Part shown: one piece after another, positions 1-12,972 of the stretch | Numbering within the stretch: position 1 is the first letter of the stretch | How the letters are laid out: the number at the start of each line of letters is the position of its first letter | Assembly: GCA_025602905.1 (NCBI GenBank) | Contig: JAHLKI010000012.1 | Coordinates: 791,894-855,893 of the forward strand | Source of the DNA: Phlyctochytrium arcticum | Lineage: Eukaryota > Chytridiomycota > Chytridiomycetes > Chytridiales > Chytridiaceae | DNA: 64,000 bases | Reading direction: 5' to 3' | The notes under the pieces: generated by a model | The model's input: only the letters and a program-made list of their open reading frames with translations | Told to the model about the DNA's origin: nothing | Database searches by the model: none | Translations under genes and position numbers: made by a program

Positions 1-3000
1 ATCCGAAACTTCTTCAGCAAAGGGGGCCCCTCCAAGGGAGACAAAGCTACTTCTGCAAAGGCACCTGCTAAGGTCCCTATGACATGTTAAATCTATGAAT
101 GTTCCTTTCTGATGCATATTACAGAGAACGCGAAATGGGGCACAAACTGTAGATCTAGTTTCAGGTACAGAGGTTTAATCAAGTTGATGAATCAAGAGCA
201 ATCAACTAAAATGTATGCGTTGAATCTTATGATAGATGAAGAAGCTGCTAGGTAGGGATTTCATGAAGGATCCGTTGATGGATTCCAGTCTGACAAAAAT
301 ACATGGCATCAGCGTTCCCAAAACATCCAAGTATTTTGCACCGGTCAAGGACAATGCATCACCAGCCTCGCGAAGGAAAAAGTCACGACAGGTGGTGGAC
401 TCCGATGATGAAGACGACGTTGAGCTCGCTCCGACAACACGGAGCGCTCCGGTGGACCCGTCACCTAAAAAGAAAGCCAAGGTAGAAGTACCTGAACCAG
501 AACCAGTTGACCCAAGCGACTTTTTCGGTGATGCGAAAAAGATCACAAGGAGGTCCACTAGAACACCTGTTAAGAAGGCTACCCCGAGCAAGGCGGCTAA
601 AGTTGAGCTTGAAAAGGTATCGAGCGTTTTTATTGGCTTGTACTAAACCCCGCTTATCTGAATGCTCACTCGTCCATTTATAAGGATGACGCTATGGATG
701 TCAGTATCGATCTAGATGATGATGTCCCGCTGCCCAAGACTCGCGAGACCCGGTCCACTGCAGCGACCGCTGCCAAATCACCCTCTAGCAGTAAAGCAAC
801 AAGTGCCATGGCATCCCCGGCCCGCAAATCACCAGCTCGTGCGGCATCATCCAAGAAACCAGTAATTGTCGATGTTGAGGATCTGGGAGATGGCACGGAT
901 GTGGACGAAGTTGCAGAACCGGCTCCCAAAAAGTCGACCCCGAAGAGGAATGGAACAAGCCCGAAGAACGAAAGCGTAAAATCCGAGCCAACTACCCCTC
1001 CATCGAAAGTGCCTGCCAAGCGACGTATGCCCTGGCAAAAGGATGAGAATGCAGGTGATTCCGACGAGCCGGCAGCGAAGAAGACTACTGCACAGGTCAA
1101 AAAGTCACCAGTCAAACCAGCCGCTGTCAAAACAGAAGCCGAAGATGATGAGGGTAAACAAATCCCGGCCATTTCATTGCCAGAGCAAAATCTCATTTTT
1201 TTGCAGGCGTAGATGAGAATGCTACGACACCGGCTACCGGCGGAGAGAAGAAAAAGTTCAAGTATGATCCCTCCCGGACGTTGGATTGATTTCGTTCATT
1301 AACGCACAAGTATAGCTACAGAGATTTTGCAGCCAAGCAAAGCGCCGGCCCCAAAGCCCCCGGATCCAAAGAAATACCAGAAGGCGCCGAGAATTGTCTA
1401 GCTGTAAGTTTGAGTTTGCAATTTGTTCCTCGTCATCTGACATTAATTGCCTACCGCAGGGCCTGGCTTTTGTCTTTACTGGTGAACTCAGTTCAATATC
1501 TCGCGAAGATGCCACGAGTCTGGTTAAGCGGTATGGTGGACGCGTGACCGGTGCACCCAGTTCACGAACATCGTACGTCGTCTTGGGAGACGAGCCGGGC
1601 GAGTCAAAGTTGCGAAAAGTCAAAGAATTAAACATCAAAACGCTTGATGAGGACGCACTATTTGACTTGATAAAGTCGTCGCCTGGGAAAGCTGAAGGTG
1701 CAGCCACCGGGAAGACGGCGGCAAAAGGGAAGGGAAAGACTACTCCTGCCACCGCCGCTAAATCGTCAGTGAGCGCGGTTGCACCGGCAGTAAAGAATGG
1801 GTACTTGCTGATTTTCCTTTCATGAGTGAATGGTTATTTACACTTCTGCTAGGAGCCAGTTATGGACGGACAAGTATAAACCACAAACTTTCAAAGATGT
1901 CATCGGAAATAAGACAAATATCGATAAGTTGTCCGCATGGCTTGTCAACTGGTAAAGTGCAGGTGCCCATTATCATACTCAGCGTACCACTGACATTACC
2001 AAAATTACATAGGCATATTTATCTCGCAAATGATTTTAAGCGTAAGGGAGGGGACGAGGCATCGTGCTTTCGCGCCGCATTGTTATCCGGACCGCCTGGT
2101 ATCGGCAAAACAACTTCGGCTCATCTGGTCGCCCACGTCAAGGGATTTGATGTTTTGGAATTCAACGCTTCTGACACGCGAAATAAGAAGGCCTTGGATG
2201 TGCGTGAGAAAATTGTATGTCAAAAGACGTAGGCAGCTGACGGGAAAAATTTGTTTTTCTAGGGAGTATTCCGCGAAAGCACAACCAGCCATGCTGTGAC
2301 GGAATACTTTGTCACTGGAGGGGCTCCGACCGCCAAAGGCAAGGGGGTAGATACAGACTCCATACGCAGTGTTAACGTATTGCATTACTAACTTATGCTT
2401 TGCAGAAGCAAACAACCACGAAACCAGGCAAATTGCAGGTGTTGATTATGGACGAGGTTGATGGCATGTCGGGTGGTGATCGAGGTGGCTCTGCCGAATT
2501 GATCCAGATTATTAAGAAATCAAAGGTGCGTGGTAATTGCAAAGGACTTCAAGTTGGAGACTGACTTTGAAGATGCACGTTCAGGTTCCCATTATTTGTA
2601 TCTGTAACGACCGACAGTCGCCAAAGATTAAGAGTCTGGCCAATTACTGCCTTGATCTACGGTTCCGCCGACCATCGGCTTTGCAGGTCGAAGCGAGGAT
2701 AAAGGAAATTGCTGCAATGTAAGACCAATTCACACATCGATTACCGGAACACTGTTACTGACGCCATTCTCTTGATGAAGGGAGGGGCTGGAGCTCAAAC
2801 CGAATGTGGTTGGCGAACTTGTTTCCAGCACGTCAGCCGACATTCGACAGATCCTCAACATGCTATCGACTTACCGACTATCAAGCAAAGTCATGTCGTT
2901 TGACCAGTCTAAATCCATGTAAGTGGTATTCTTCTTCCTTGCTGGCATATTCTGACAATTTGCAAAAAGGGCCAAGGGCTGGGAGAAGAATGCGACCATG

Positions 3001-4252
3001 ACCCCCTTTGACGCTACCAGCCGCCTGTTGGGGGCGTCATCGCTTTCCTCTTCCACCGTTGCGGATCGGATGGAATTGTATTTCCAGGATTTCAGTCTGA
3101 TTCCATTGATGGTCCAGGTAATTGCTTGCAACTTTCCGCCAAACTTTCCTTCTCGGTTCTTGCCTTGCTAAACAAGCACGCTAAATCAGGAAAACTATAT
3201 CCGATGCGCGCCTGCTGCTGCCCGCCATTTGGCAAATGGAAACCAGAAGCGACTGGAACTGGAAACTATGTCGTGTCTTTCACATGCTGCGGAGTCTATT
3301 TCGATGGGCGACTTGGTTGATAACGTTTTGAGGAGGTGAGCAAAGGACCATCTATCGTGGAGTAATAGCTGACCGGTTTCCTTTTATCAGTACAAATAAT
3401 TGGAGTCTCATGCCGGTCCATGCTGTCATGTCCAGTGTTCGGCCTGCCTTCTTTGCGCACGGATCACAGGGAGGTCAAACCATGTTTTCAAGGTACTGTT
3501 TTGACTTCCCGTACGTCCCAAACATGGTACTCACGTGTTTCGCTACTGTAGTTGGCTTGGTCAGAATTCGAAATACACTAAGAACGTCCGTCTACTCCGC
3601 GAAATCCAATCCCACATGCGATTACACATTTCTGGCAACAAAGATGAAGTTCGGTTGAACTACATGTCTGTCCTTGCTCCTAGTCTGGCCAAGCCGCTCA
3701 TTAAAGATGGCGCTGTAAGTTGTGTGTCTATCCATTCGCGTCTGCAATTGCACAAACATTCCTGTGATTTTTTGTTTAGGATGGAATTGACGATGTCATC
3801 AAGACGATGGATGAGTACTATTTGACCAAAGATGACTGGGATGCCATTCTTGACTTGGGAGTGGGTATGAACGCGCCGACAAAGTTGCTCAGTAAGATCC
3901 CAACTGCGGTCAAGACTTCGTTTACCAGAACGTAAGTTTTGTTGTTATGGAGTATCTGCACTACAAATACTGACGATGCTTTTTTCTTAGTTACAACAAG
4001 ATGTCTCACCCCACACCACTCATAACAACCTCCGTCGTCAAATCGTCTAAAAAGGCCGCTGCTGGGCCTGTACCTGATTTGGAAGAGGCTGTCGAACCCG
4101 AAGAGGTAGACGAGGGTGATGCCGGGGACGACGAAGAAGACGATGAAGTGGACATCAGCAAGGATAAGATGATCAAGCAAAAGACTGTCAAGAGTTCTGC
4201 AGCCAAAGGGAAGGCGAAAGCTGGAGGAAGTGGGAGCAGAAAGAAGAAGTAA
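1..4252 (+). CDS. RFC1: Replication factor C subunit 1 (clamp loader large subunit), 5' end outside window
   Basis: Large subunit of the RFC clamp loader, which opens PCNA and loads it at primer-template junctions in the nucleus. The window opens on codons reading IRNFFSKGG, which match the RFC1 N-terminal PCNA-binding motif (xIRxFF), so only the first codon or two are missing. In order: an acidic/basic disordered region with a second DFFG motif (about 500-530), a BRCT domain entered by GSKEIPEGAENCL (1320-1690), an RFC box (LWTDKYKPQTF, about 1857-1890), Walker A GPPGIGKTT (about 2090-2116), Walker B LIMDEVDGM (about 2440-2465), sensor 1 IICICNDR (about 2590-2612), then the RFC1 C-terminal domain and a lysine-rich tail. 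At least ten short introns interrupt it (for example 73-124, about 616-684, 1144-1205). Family assignment is secure; several exon edges are not. Confidence 0.96.
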
Positions 4253-4350
4253 GGGGGTTGGGGGTAAATGTCTGGAGTAGCATCATTTTCACTATTTATC
4301 ACGGAGATCGTTGTATATATACATAGGCTGTGTAGTATGTGTACCCAATG

Positions 4351-5401
4351 TTACGAGGTTGGACACACCACTTTTTGAATCTGTCGCCATCCGTCATCAG
4401 CTACATAGATAGTGTCAGGATTACAATCGGCCAAATTAGCGGGAAGGGGATGTAAAGGGATTTGGAAGTTGAGGCAAAGACGAGATACTGATTGAGACGG
4501 GCGGATCAAGATTCCCAGGGTTGCGGCGACTAGAGGTGTGAGGGTAAGTGAATAGGGTTGACTTTGGATTATGAAGTTGACTTACACATGCACGGAACAT
4601 CTGATACACTGGGGAAAAAGCAAAAGTATGATCAGACTTTACGTTCAGAGGTGTGAGAACAAGGACCCACCTATCGCCAATGTAGATACATCCGTCCAAG
4701 CTTTTCAGTTTGCTCTTTACTTTTCGCAGCTTATCTGCTCCTGACATGTATTCCGCCATAACCCGTCCTGTGCACTGCTCATCAGGGCCTTCCGTGGAAA
4801 ACTCTAGGTCATTAGCGAGGATGTGAGAGTGAGGAAGCGAGGAAAGTGGACTAGGTTCGGGATTTAAAGAATTGGCAGAAAGAGAGGGACAGGGTGTCGT
4901 GACGGCACTGTGGACGAGATCGCGGGACCAGTTTACGGATGAAATCCATACATCAGAGTGCGGGTCGTCCTCATGGCTCTCAATTGTTGGGCATGGCTGT
5001 CGCGCGCTCCGCCCGTCGACCCAAGCCTTAATGAACGAATCCCACCCTTCACGTTTCCGCACCTTTCGCCCGGCTTCTCGCAGCTTTTGCCGTGTTGACC
5101 CTTCCAACGCTTTTGCATCCCACACCCGTTGATGACTTTGGCGTTCAACGTCCTTGTATGAATCCAGGTAATGGGCCAGGCGGGAGGCGATTTCGTCTCT
5201 GCATGTAGATTTCTTCAATTCATCTTGCGATGGGATTGGCGGGGGTTGGTGGGTGTGATAGTCCTGGAGGTATGTTTCGAAAAAGTGGGCCCAAGGTGGA
5301 CACTCCGGTGGAGGACTGGCTGTTGAGGCAATGACTGGGGTGGTATCTTGGGCCGTGATGGTCTCGTCAAAGTCGCATATCAACGCCGTGAGAGGTCTCA
5401 T
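4351..5401 (-). CDS. HAD-superfamily phosphatase-like protein
   Basis: Starts with MRPLTALICDFDETIT, the HAD motif I in which the first Asp of DxD is the nucleophile. The late motif is restored only by splicing: exon 1 (5401-4671), a 23-nt exon (4608-4586) and exon 3 (4529-4351) join to give YIGDSVSDVPCM, the typical GDSxxD Mg2+-binding motif. Unspliced reading would lose the second Asp. The spliced protein is about 310 aa with a variable cap of about 200 residues. It resembles fungal HAD proteins annotated as phosphoserine phosphatase-like or cold-tolerance proteins; the substrate cannot be read from sequence. It is convergent with RFC1 (stops 98 bp apart) and divergent from the syntaxin gene. 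Confidence 0.82.
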
Positions 5402-5753
5402 TCTCTTCTCGTCTTTCCCTTTCAGGCATTAAAAGCTCTAAAACGCAGATTGATTTAATGCCGATTTTGATTCTTTGAAGATCGTTGGCCAAAATGTGAC
5501 GTGAGCGAAACCCTAAGTGATTCTTGGTTGTCCTTCCAGTCAGCCTTCCAGTTGGAGTGCAAAACGATGCGGCAACTGTTGGAGATTAGGTAGAAGATTA
5601 GGCTTAAAGGGCAAGTATTGCAGGACCAAGGGCAAGACATTGTACTGCAACAAGATCTCCCTTCTTTCCAAGTTCCAACAGACCTTCTATTGACAGAAAA
5701 GCGCACTTTCTCCCTCGACGAACTCGCAGAACCGTTCGGCCACCGACACCACA
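5402..5753. promoter_or_regulatory. Divergent intergenic region, HAD phosphatase / syntaxin-18
   Basis: 352 bp between two start codons pointing apart. It should hold both promoters. I see no clear TATA box or repeated operator. Confidence 0.5.
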
Positions 5754-7449
5754 ATGTCAAACCGAACCAGTGACTTTCAGAGCATAGTGGAAGCGCATCC
5801 GAAGCATCGCCCACGCAGTCCCACTGATACCAAAGGTCTTCGCCATCGGCGACCCTTGTCAGGCTCGGATCGACCCGGTGCTCCAACTCCGACGAGCAAG
5901 GCAGAAACGGGCGATCAGCATTTCTTGCAGGAAGCCCACCGCTTGGTAGGTAGATACATACTGGGGTAGATGAGACTGCTTCCCATTCAAGCTAAAACTA
6001 ACAAGTAGTTTAAAATGTCATCCAGCTCGACCACATTACCCAATTACACTACTTTCTCATTCGTGCCCGCAAATACTATCTCGACACATCCTCTCGCCAC
6101 GTATCACTCAGCACCACGTCCCCAAATACGCATTCTCCCCTCTCTGGCTCATCCGATGTACCTGGAGCGCAGGATCCTTATGCCCATCGCACCGACACGC
6201 TGCCAATCTTGCGAATGCTTTCCCTACTACGAAATATGAGTGATGCGCAGAGGGGCGAAATGGATCACCAGACACAGGTTCTTGTTGAGGGATTCCTGAG
6301 GCGAGCGGAAACACTCGCGAGCATGGCTGGTATTGTAACATGTTGTGACTTCCCCCATATCTGATTGTTTACTCGGATCCGCTATCAGAGACACTCTCAA
6401 ACAAGTCAAAGTTGGCTGCTGCCCCGTCACTTCTTGGCTTTCTCATGTCGGATGAGGATGTACACGGCAAAGTTTTGCAGGAGCACCGACAATCTGTTGT
6501 ATGGCTCGTCCGCAAGCGCCTCATGGATGTATCACTAGTACAAAAGGACATGCAAGAAAAGCTGCTGCAACGAAAAGCGACCCGTAATGAAGAGTAAGGA
6601 TCCTCACTCAATTTTGCTTGACATGTGTTCCCAACATTGAACCGTCTTTGGATCTAGTCAGTTTTACAAGGGTGTTCAAGTGCCGAACGCAGGTCTCCGC
6701 CAGCGGACCGGGAATACACCATCCGGCAGTCTTCGCTCGGCACCCGCAACCCGTCGACCTTCGGCCATTGACTTTAGTGGCGCCAACAAGCCCGTATCTG
6801 ACTCTACATACAACCTCTCTCTATCAAAGCTTACATCAACCCTTGCCGCCTCCCTTACCGGCTCTTCACATAACACACCACTCTCATCACGCTTACGCCT
6901 CAACGTTACGGGTCCACCTCCACCATCAACGCATCACTTCTCCACCCCCGATACCTCGCTTGAAAGCTCTGGACTGCGAACCACGTCCTCACTATCGGTT
7001 CGCCATAGCGATATGGATGGGGACACCACTATGACCAGTGAAGACGAAGATGTAGCTATGAATTTGAGCGCGCAAGAACGGCAGTTACTGGAATCTGAGA
7101 ATGCAGCTCTCTTGGAAGAATTGGAAAGTAACATTGAGCAGGTTCGGTGAGTAGTCCCTTCCCTCCGACCGACCATCGACCGTTGAGCTTACTGTACAAT
7201 TCTAGAGAAACAACGCAATCGCTGCAGACTATATCGAATTTGCAGTCGCGCCTCTCTCATGAATTACAACAGCAATCAGAAACTATCGACCTCCTCTACG
7301 ACGACGCGTGGCGGAGCACTGATCGAGTCAAGAGCGCCAATGTGCAATTGGTCAAGGCGCAGCGAAATCTAGGGGATGCGAGGATATGGATTCTTGTGTT
7401 TTTGGTCATGGCTAGCGCGATTCTTTTGTTTTTGGACTATTACGGCTAA
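5754..7449 (+). CDS. STX18: Syntaxin-18 / Ufe1-type ER t-SNARE
   Basis: Tail-anchored SNARE for Golgi-to-ER retrograde fusion at the ER. The N-terminal domain starts MSNRTSDFQSIVE and, after an intron ending at about 6026, continues LDHITQLHYFLIRARKYYL, matching the syntaxin-18 N-domain. The C-terminus has the SNARE helix (LESENAALLEELESNIEQV onward, about 7090-7370) and a single anchor (ILVFLVMASAILLFLDYYG) ending at the stop, as in human STX18, which also ends with an FLDWY-like sequence. There are about six exons, including a 20-nt piece (TLKQVK) near 6392. The acceptor near 6670-6700 is ambiguous, so the linker sequence there is uncertain. No other syntaxin class has this C-terminal signature. 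Confidence 0.9.
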
Positions 7450-7582
7450 ATATCAATTGGATACCATGCCAGGCGTCCACATCTCAAATTCTGTCTACTT
7501 TCGGGTGAGGGTATATGGGGTTTGTCCAAATGAGTGAATTATGTACAAGGGGAAGCGTAAAACTAGCGCTCATAGGCGGAGG

Positions 7583-8473
7583 CTATGCTGGAACAAGGTG
7601 ACATCTTGAACCACGCGTTATTGCTCTATCCACATACAGGTGGCAAACATTCACAGAAAAACTCACCCAAGTAATCCTCGGCCACTCCACGTGTGCGGCC
7701 GCACCGTAATGTTGATGTCCGAGCCATTCCTTCGTACCAATACTTCCACGGATTTCTGCAACCAAAAAGGAGCAAATTAGTTGGGGCACTCTCATCAGAC
7801 AGTGTCCTTTGGTACCCACATCAACATTGGAGTTGACGACTTCGGATACAAGCTTCAAAACTTCGGATTTTGTAGCCGTTTGTCCGTTCACAGACCCAAA
7901 CTTTAAGACCAGATCCCCTCGGGCAAGACCAGCTTCAGAGGCGGGACTATCCGGAGCAACCCCATTTATGGACGCAAATGGCTCTAGCGCGGTCGAATCT
8001 ATATAAGCATGACGTTTTAAAACTTCGATCCCAGAATGGTTCATAATGCACCTACCTTGTCCAGCTGCAGAGGGAATCACACCTCCAGAAATTTCCACCC
8101 CGCTTTCCTTTTCTAAACGAGCTCGAGCATGCACAGCATGCACAGCATGCACCGCCCGCTCAATTTCGCCCATGATACTCTTCAAATCATTCTGCAGCTT
8201 GATGATTTCAACTCGGGCATTCCGGACCTGCCAGACATCCACATCGGCTCGAGGAAAGCCCTCCGAGTCAGTCAGTTGTTCTGTCATCCCAATGTTATGC
8301 TAGAAAAATAATGTATATCGGCCTCTGAGAGATTGACGAGCGGTGAGGGGGAAGCGACGACTTACTGATTTCAAAAGTTGGTCGTAAACCGTAATTCGCG
8401 ATTCAATCTCGTCCTTTTCTTGAACAAGGCGTTGTGCCTTTGCGACGAGTTCAGCGTGTGTAGGGCCTGTCAT
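7583..8473 (-). CDS. PSMD9: 26S proteasome assembly chaperone p27 / PSMD9 (Nas2)
   Basis: Chaperone that binds Rpt5 during assembly of the 19S base. The start is MTGPTHAELVAKAQRL at 8473, in a separate first exon, followed by a coiled-coil N-domain (DVWQVRNARVEIIKLQNDL). The PDZ domain holds SPASEAGLARGDLVLKFG, and the protein ends in RPHTWSGRGLLG then CHLVPA, the diagnostic Nas2/PSMD9 C-terminus. Reaching that end needs the last two splice junctions; unspliced reading leaves the family frame after the PDZ core. The helix contains a three-copy AVH repeat from a 9-bp microsatellite. Convergence of coiled coil, PDZ and GLLG-C tail makes the call firm. Confidence 0.93.
8127..8153. repeat. 9-bp microsatellite inside PSMD9
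   Basis: Three tandem copies of gcatgcaca, encoding a HAVHAVHA stretch in the PSMD9 coiled coil. The repeat is in frame, so copy-number change would add or remove three residues. Confidence 0.85.
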
Positions 8474-9058
8474 ATTTAAGATCTACTAATGTTCTTGAGT
8501 CAAAATCTTTCAAAAGGAGCTCAAAGAATCAAACGTCAGTTTTTTAATTTGGGCACATGTGGATAAATGAACTCCCACGCTTCGTGTCAGTTCGTGAGTC
8601 TTGACGCGTTGGTGGACCGTCGAAGCTCGAGCTGTTCAAAAACCTACTGGTATATCAAGGAGAAACGTTTTATGCATGGAGCGCAGCCTCCATGTGGCAT
8701 CCAGTTCCACTCCCTATGAGAATTGGCTGTGGAGAGTCCGACAGTGAGCAGCGTAAATTGGTGGAGGTGAATACACCGAAAATCCGCTGACTTCACTACT
8801 GCGGATCAGACTGCGTGCCTTTGCTCGCAATGAGAAGTGAACGCATCCTATAGAAAGCGCAAGACGTTGTCATTTCCATATGTGCTCAACTTCCAACACA
8901 GTGATACCACTGCACGTCCAACCTTTCCATCAGAGAGTGGTAGTGCGACCCTCGTTTTCGTGGACCAGCCCTCGAAAAAGGACATTCTTGGTCATGATAG
9001 AGAGACTTGTACAGAAAAAAATGTAAAAAATTCCAATTTCACGCCTATGGCAGGCTTT
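8474..9058. other. Intergenic region, PSMD9 promoter and MPO1 3' flank
   Basis: 585 bp with no supported gene. Plus-strand open frames here overlap the antisense of MPO1 and show no family signal. One ACGCGT lies at about 8604-8609, about 130 bp upstream of the PSMD9 start. Confidence 0.5.
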
Positions 9059-10071
9059 TCAAGTACGCTTTTTCCCTTGGGCTTTCTTCCAGTTTCGCAC
9101 TGCCTCCTCGATGCTCGCATCCAGGCGCTTACGGAGAGCGGGCCGATACCCTACGCGAAACAGTACTTCGATAAAGACAAAGAACGGGGCCAGGGCAAAC
9201 GCTGTGGGCGATAGGCATGCAAATTAGTAACTCTTCATACAGCCATAAGGGCGTTGATTATACCTTGTAAGAGGTTGTCTAAAAGGGCTGGTGCCCGTTT
9301 TTCCGCAAAACCATGACCCGCTGATGTAAAGCATTAGAGTCATCAATTATTATGTTGTATGTAAAATGCCTACCGAACTGCATGATCCAACTTGCGACGT
9401 GCATTGCTGTGACTGCCAGCATGGGCGAGGTCTATATCAGACATTTCGTGAGTGATCTGCTCAAACTGGAAGCATGTAGGGATGACCAACTTACCCCCCA
9501 TACTTCTGGTTTGGCCGCAAAGGTATTGGCATAGGCGCACATCCCAAAAAGGAGGGGTGTGTATAAGAGCTGATGGTCCAACTTAACATTCACTCTCGCA
9601 ACTCGAGATGCAGGAATCTTACCCCAGCCAAGGGTTCCAGTAGGATATAGTAAAGATTGTAAACTGTAATGACTACCAAAGCTCCATTGATGGGTAGTAC
9701 ATCGGATAACGCCCAGTGCGCAAACTCTCCCGTGGAAGTCAACTATACACAGACAAGGTCAACGGCTCCGAGAGGTCCGCTTTTCAGATCCCAAGATCAA
9801 AACATACCCAGACCAACACAGTCCACAAGATGGTCGGCACAAAAATGACATGGACCAATTGGTTTCTGTTTATGACAAATCAAGCATTTTCCAAGTTCAG
9901 CCAAGACAGACAACTTTTTTCAAGAGTAATTCCGATTTGCCTCACATTTTGTTATTGTGATCTGGAGCAGATATATTAAGGACTATGACTGCTATTGAAA
10001 AATAGTGTGCACGTACATTGCCCATACTGTTTGAGTTGGTGCTCAAAGTCAAATACTCCTCCTCCCGACAT
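9059..10071 (-). CDS. MPO1: Mpo1-like 2-hydroxy fatty acid dioxygenase (DUF962)
   Basis: ER multi-pass protein of the DUF962/Mpo1 family; yeast Mpo1 is an Fe(II)-dependent dioxygenase in alpha-oxidation of 2-hydroxypalmitate from phytosphingosine. Exon 1 reads MSGGGVFDFEHQLKQYGQ. A 16-nt microexon (9961-9946) and the next exon then join to give YHNNKINQLVHVIFVP, the family signature with its conserved His and Asn residues. Later exons give hydrophobic segments (for example PTILWTVLVW), then GHGFAEKRAPALLDNLLQAF and APFFVFIEVLF, and a basic tail ending GKKRT. Signature residues look intact. Splicing is inferred; the family call does not depend on every edge. Confidence 0.9.
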
Positions 10072-11577
10072 TTCAGAACTTTGGCAGAACTTGATAGAGG
10101 AAAAGAGGTCGGTAGCTACTGTCCAGCAAGAGTCAGCCTTTTAAACTGCTTCTGCCTGTGAGGTCTTTGGTCAACTGGTGTTGGTAAGATGGCGATTTTG
10201 TGTTGGTGATAAACACTCAGCGCCTGGCTTGACGTGTGAAATTCTTGTGACATCTCCAGTGACATCTTACAACAACGACCCACAACGATCGCACTTGGGA
10301 CTCAAGTTTCGACGCTAGATGATGATTTTCTCACAACATATCCACAAGCTATCTGGGCCTATCGCGCCCGAGCTCAAAGCGATCCCAAAGGCTCACCAAC
10401 ACGAAACGCCATTGGCATCGACTGGTTGAAAAGATACCCAAGATGAGCCATGTACGTTACTAAGAGTATAGTAACAACCTTTAGGAGGAAGTAGCGGGGA
10501 ATGACACTGGTGCTGGCAAGGTTCAGTATTCAAACGATCAAAGTCTTGCGACTTGATCTACAGAGTATTTGTCCAGGAGTACATGGATGTTGTAGCCCGG
10601 GGTCTCGTCCATGATTCCTGTTTGTATGATATATAAGTTATACAGCTTTCAAGCGCAAATACTAACCCTCTTATTACTCATCCAGCTTGCGCGAAGTCAA
10701 AGGCAAGCATTATACTGTTTCCACTGCTTCCTCCCAAACCAACATGTTGCTGGTGCAAAGGATCAAGCCGCGGGTGCCCAAACTCAATTAGAAATGAGCT
10801 AGTCAATCATCAATGAAAAGCTTGTGGATGTTCAAAATGTGCTGTTAGCAAGCCAAAATTTGCTAATCGATCGAACTGAAGTAAAAGACCTGCCCCGAAA
10901 GCCAGGTTGAATCTTTCCCGGAAGTGATCGTTGGCCCGTCGAAGGTAGTTATTCCTGATGGATTCATAGACGCTCGATGTACTTACGTTAGGCACCGAAT
11001 CGTTGAAGTTTCCATCACCGAAAGACATCGAAGCTAAGTTTATGGACATCTTGACTGTTGTCTCTTCGCATGAAGTTGGAATTTTTTTGGTGTGGAAAAA
11101 CACCCCAGTCATCGTTTATTGGACCTGACTCACGGAAAATTCACAAAATCAAAATCTCCGACAGGCAACTCCTTGAATACGTGGCACGAGGTTGTTTGTC
11201 CTGCTAAAACCTGCTTTTATTTCCGTGGTGAAGGGATGGATATGGTACGTACCGAGTGATGTTCTTCATCTCTGACATCTGTGGGAGAGTGTGCAATTTG
11301 AACTGTCAACCCCCATTTTTGGATGATGTGGAGGGTCTGAACACGATCTCTGCTGGCAAATAAGGAACTATCCAGCACTGGTTGAGATACCCAAGATAGT
11401 GAGCAGCATGTCACTGAGTCACTTATGGTAGTGCGAGAAAATGATATACCGCACTGTCCGACGATATACCGATGAAACATATGTAGAAAGATTATGAGAA
11501 ATCTATATACAAAGAGCTAACTACTGTATACAATATACATAGGGTGGTAACTATTCAATGTGGATATGCAGATGCTC
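10072..11577. other. 1.5-kb stretch without a recognised gene
   Basis: Holds the MPO1 promoter and the 3' flank of the DUF4436 gene. A minus-strand open frame at 10810-11112 begins near MSINLASMSFGDGNFND and contains a GTAAGT donor, so a short spliced gene is possible, but I found no exon that makes a recognisable protein. Another minus frame (11217-11480) has no family features. Confidence 0.4.
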
Positions 11578-12972
11578 TCACGGTTGCCCGAATTGATAAG
11601 TCGATCGGCCTTTGTCATCAGGGATGAATTTCACCTGTTCGGGATAGCTTATCCTCGAGTTGCTCCTCTGTCGTGGCGAATCACTTGTCCATGATCCAGT
11701 CGATGGGGTATTATTTTTGCTCTGAGGAAACTCAGCTTTCGTGTGGGTTATGTAGTTGATGAGCAAGGATGAAGCAGCCACTGCCACAATCACCAGATTC
11801 CAGAAGAACCCAACCACATCAACAGTGGAACCAATTGGTGGTGCAAGTGGTTGTGAGTTTCGAATCGATGGCAGAGCAAACAACATGGAAACTGCTACTG
11901 CGATTGTTGGGGGTTCCACTTTCCGCCCTCGGAACCAAACACTCAGCGCCACGGCCATAACTGACAGACTGAGAATCCACATGAAGACTGTTAAAATGAC
12001 GACAAAAACTTTTGTTGTCAGGGCCCGACGGATGTTGGCGGCAAAAACCAAAGCAGTGCCGTCCCGGTTGAGACTAGCATCGCACATGCGTACAAACTCT
12101 ACGCTGTATGCGGCAAGTGGAGCGTTTCCATTGAGAAGAATGGATAGAGGGGCCTGCGTAGCATTCGCGGTGCGATTCGTAAACGTGCCTGACAATCGAA
12201 AAAGTGTTCTCCATTTATCGAATGGGTATCTAGCAAATCGAAACGCAATCAGAAAAGAGGGGTATACGACATTCGTCGGAAATAAACCTACTTGTTCACG
12301 TCGCCACTAATTGGGAAGTTCAAGTCGGCGGGGCCCATACTCTGGCCATTTTTGAAAGAAAGTTGATGGGAACCTAAAGACCTCTTACTCAATAAGTGAT
12401 TCAGGAACCAAGATAAAATCGTACTCACCTATGGTTAGATTCACGTCCGTTCGCAGCTGGATGGGATCTCCGTTAGCATTAGTGCCGAACATGCTCATGA
12501 TCTCGTCTGGCACGTCCGCTTGACTCGAATCTATAGTCGAGGGCAGCTGAGTGCTGAGGTCGCCTTTTGGCAGAAACTCAAAGTGGACTGTGAATGAAAG
12601 TTTGTCTGGGGCTACAGATATGACGGAGTAATCGACACTAATGTAATTGAACGCATTCAGAACTGAGGTAGTTGTGTTCTGGGGTATTGGCGGATCGATA
12701 GCCGGAGGGAAATTAAAGGGAAAGGTCACAGTTTCGTCCTCCAAAGCCTTGCATGGCCGTGAACCTTCCTTGTTGAAGATCTTGTTTGTGCTCTAACTCT
12801 TGATATAAGTTGACTGAAAGTACGTTGAATGCAAACAGCATGATCTTACCGTGGTATTTGATGCGATACCAAACCACAGTACTGCAGCGACAAGAAGGAA
12901 GCAGCCGAATATCGTCAGTAACGTTTTGCGCAATCGGCCCGGCAGGCATTGGAAAAGCTTCAACTTTGCCAT
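11578..12972 (-). CDS. DUF4436 multi-pass membrane protein
   Basis: Exon 1 starts MAKLKLFQCLPGRLRKTLL at 12972 and runs into a transmembrane segment (TIFGCFLLVAAVLWFGI). A lumenal/extracellular domain follows with several N-glycosylation sequons (NTT, NLT, NRT, NAT) and the hallmark YPFDKW. The C-terminal exon has three or four further hydrophobic helices (VFVVILTVFMWILSLSVMAV and others) and a Ser/Arg-rich cytosolic tail. The topology and YPFDK motif are those of fungal/protist DUF4436 proteins, whose function is unknown. It shares a 408-bp divergent promoter with CSE1; there is no evidence of functional linkage. Confidence 0.82.

Noticed and set aside
4609..4670. HAD protein ending in an unspliced hydrophobic tail
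   Set aside because: Splicing gives the conserved GDSVSD motif and a later stop at 4351, so the read-through tail is intronic.
8837..9214. Plus-strand 125-codon frame
   Set aside because: It is antisense to the last MPO1 exon, whose family match is clear.
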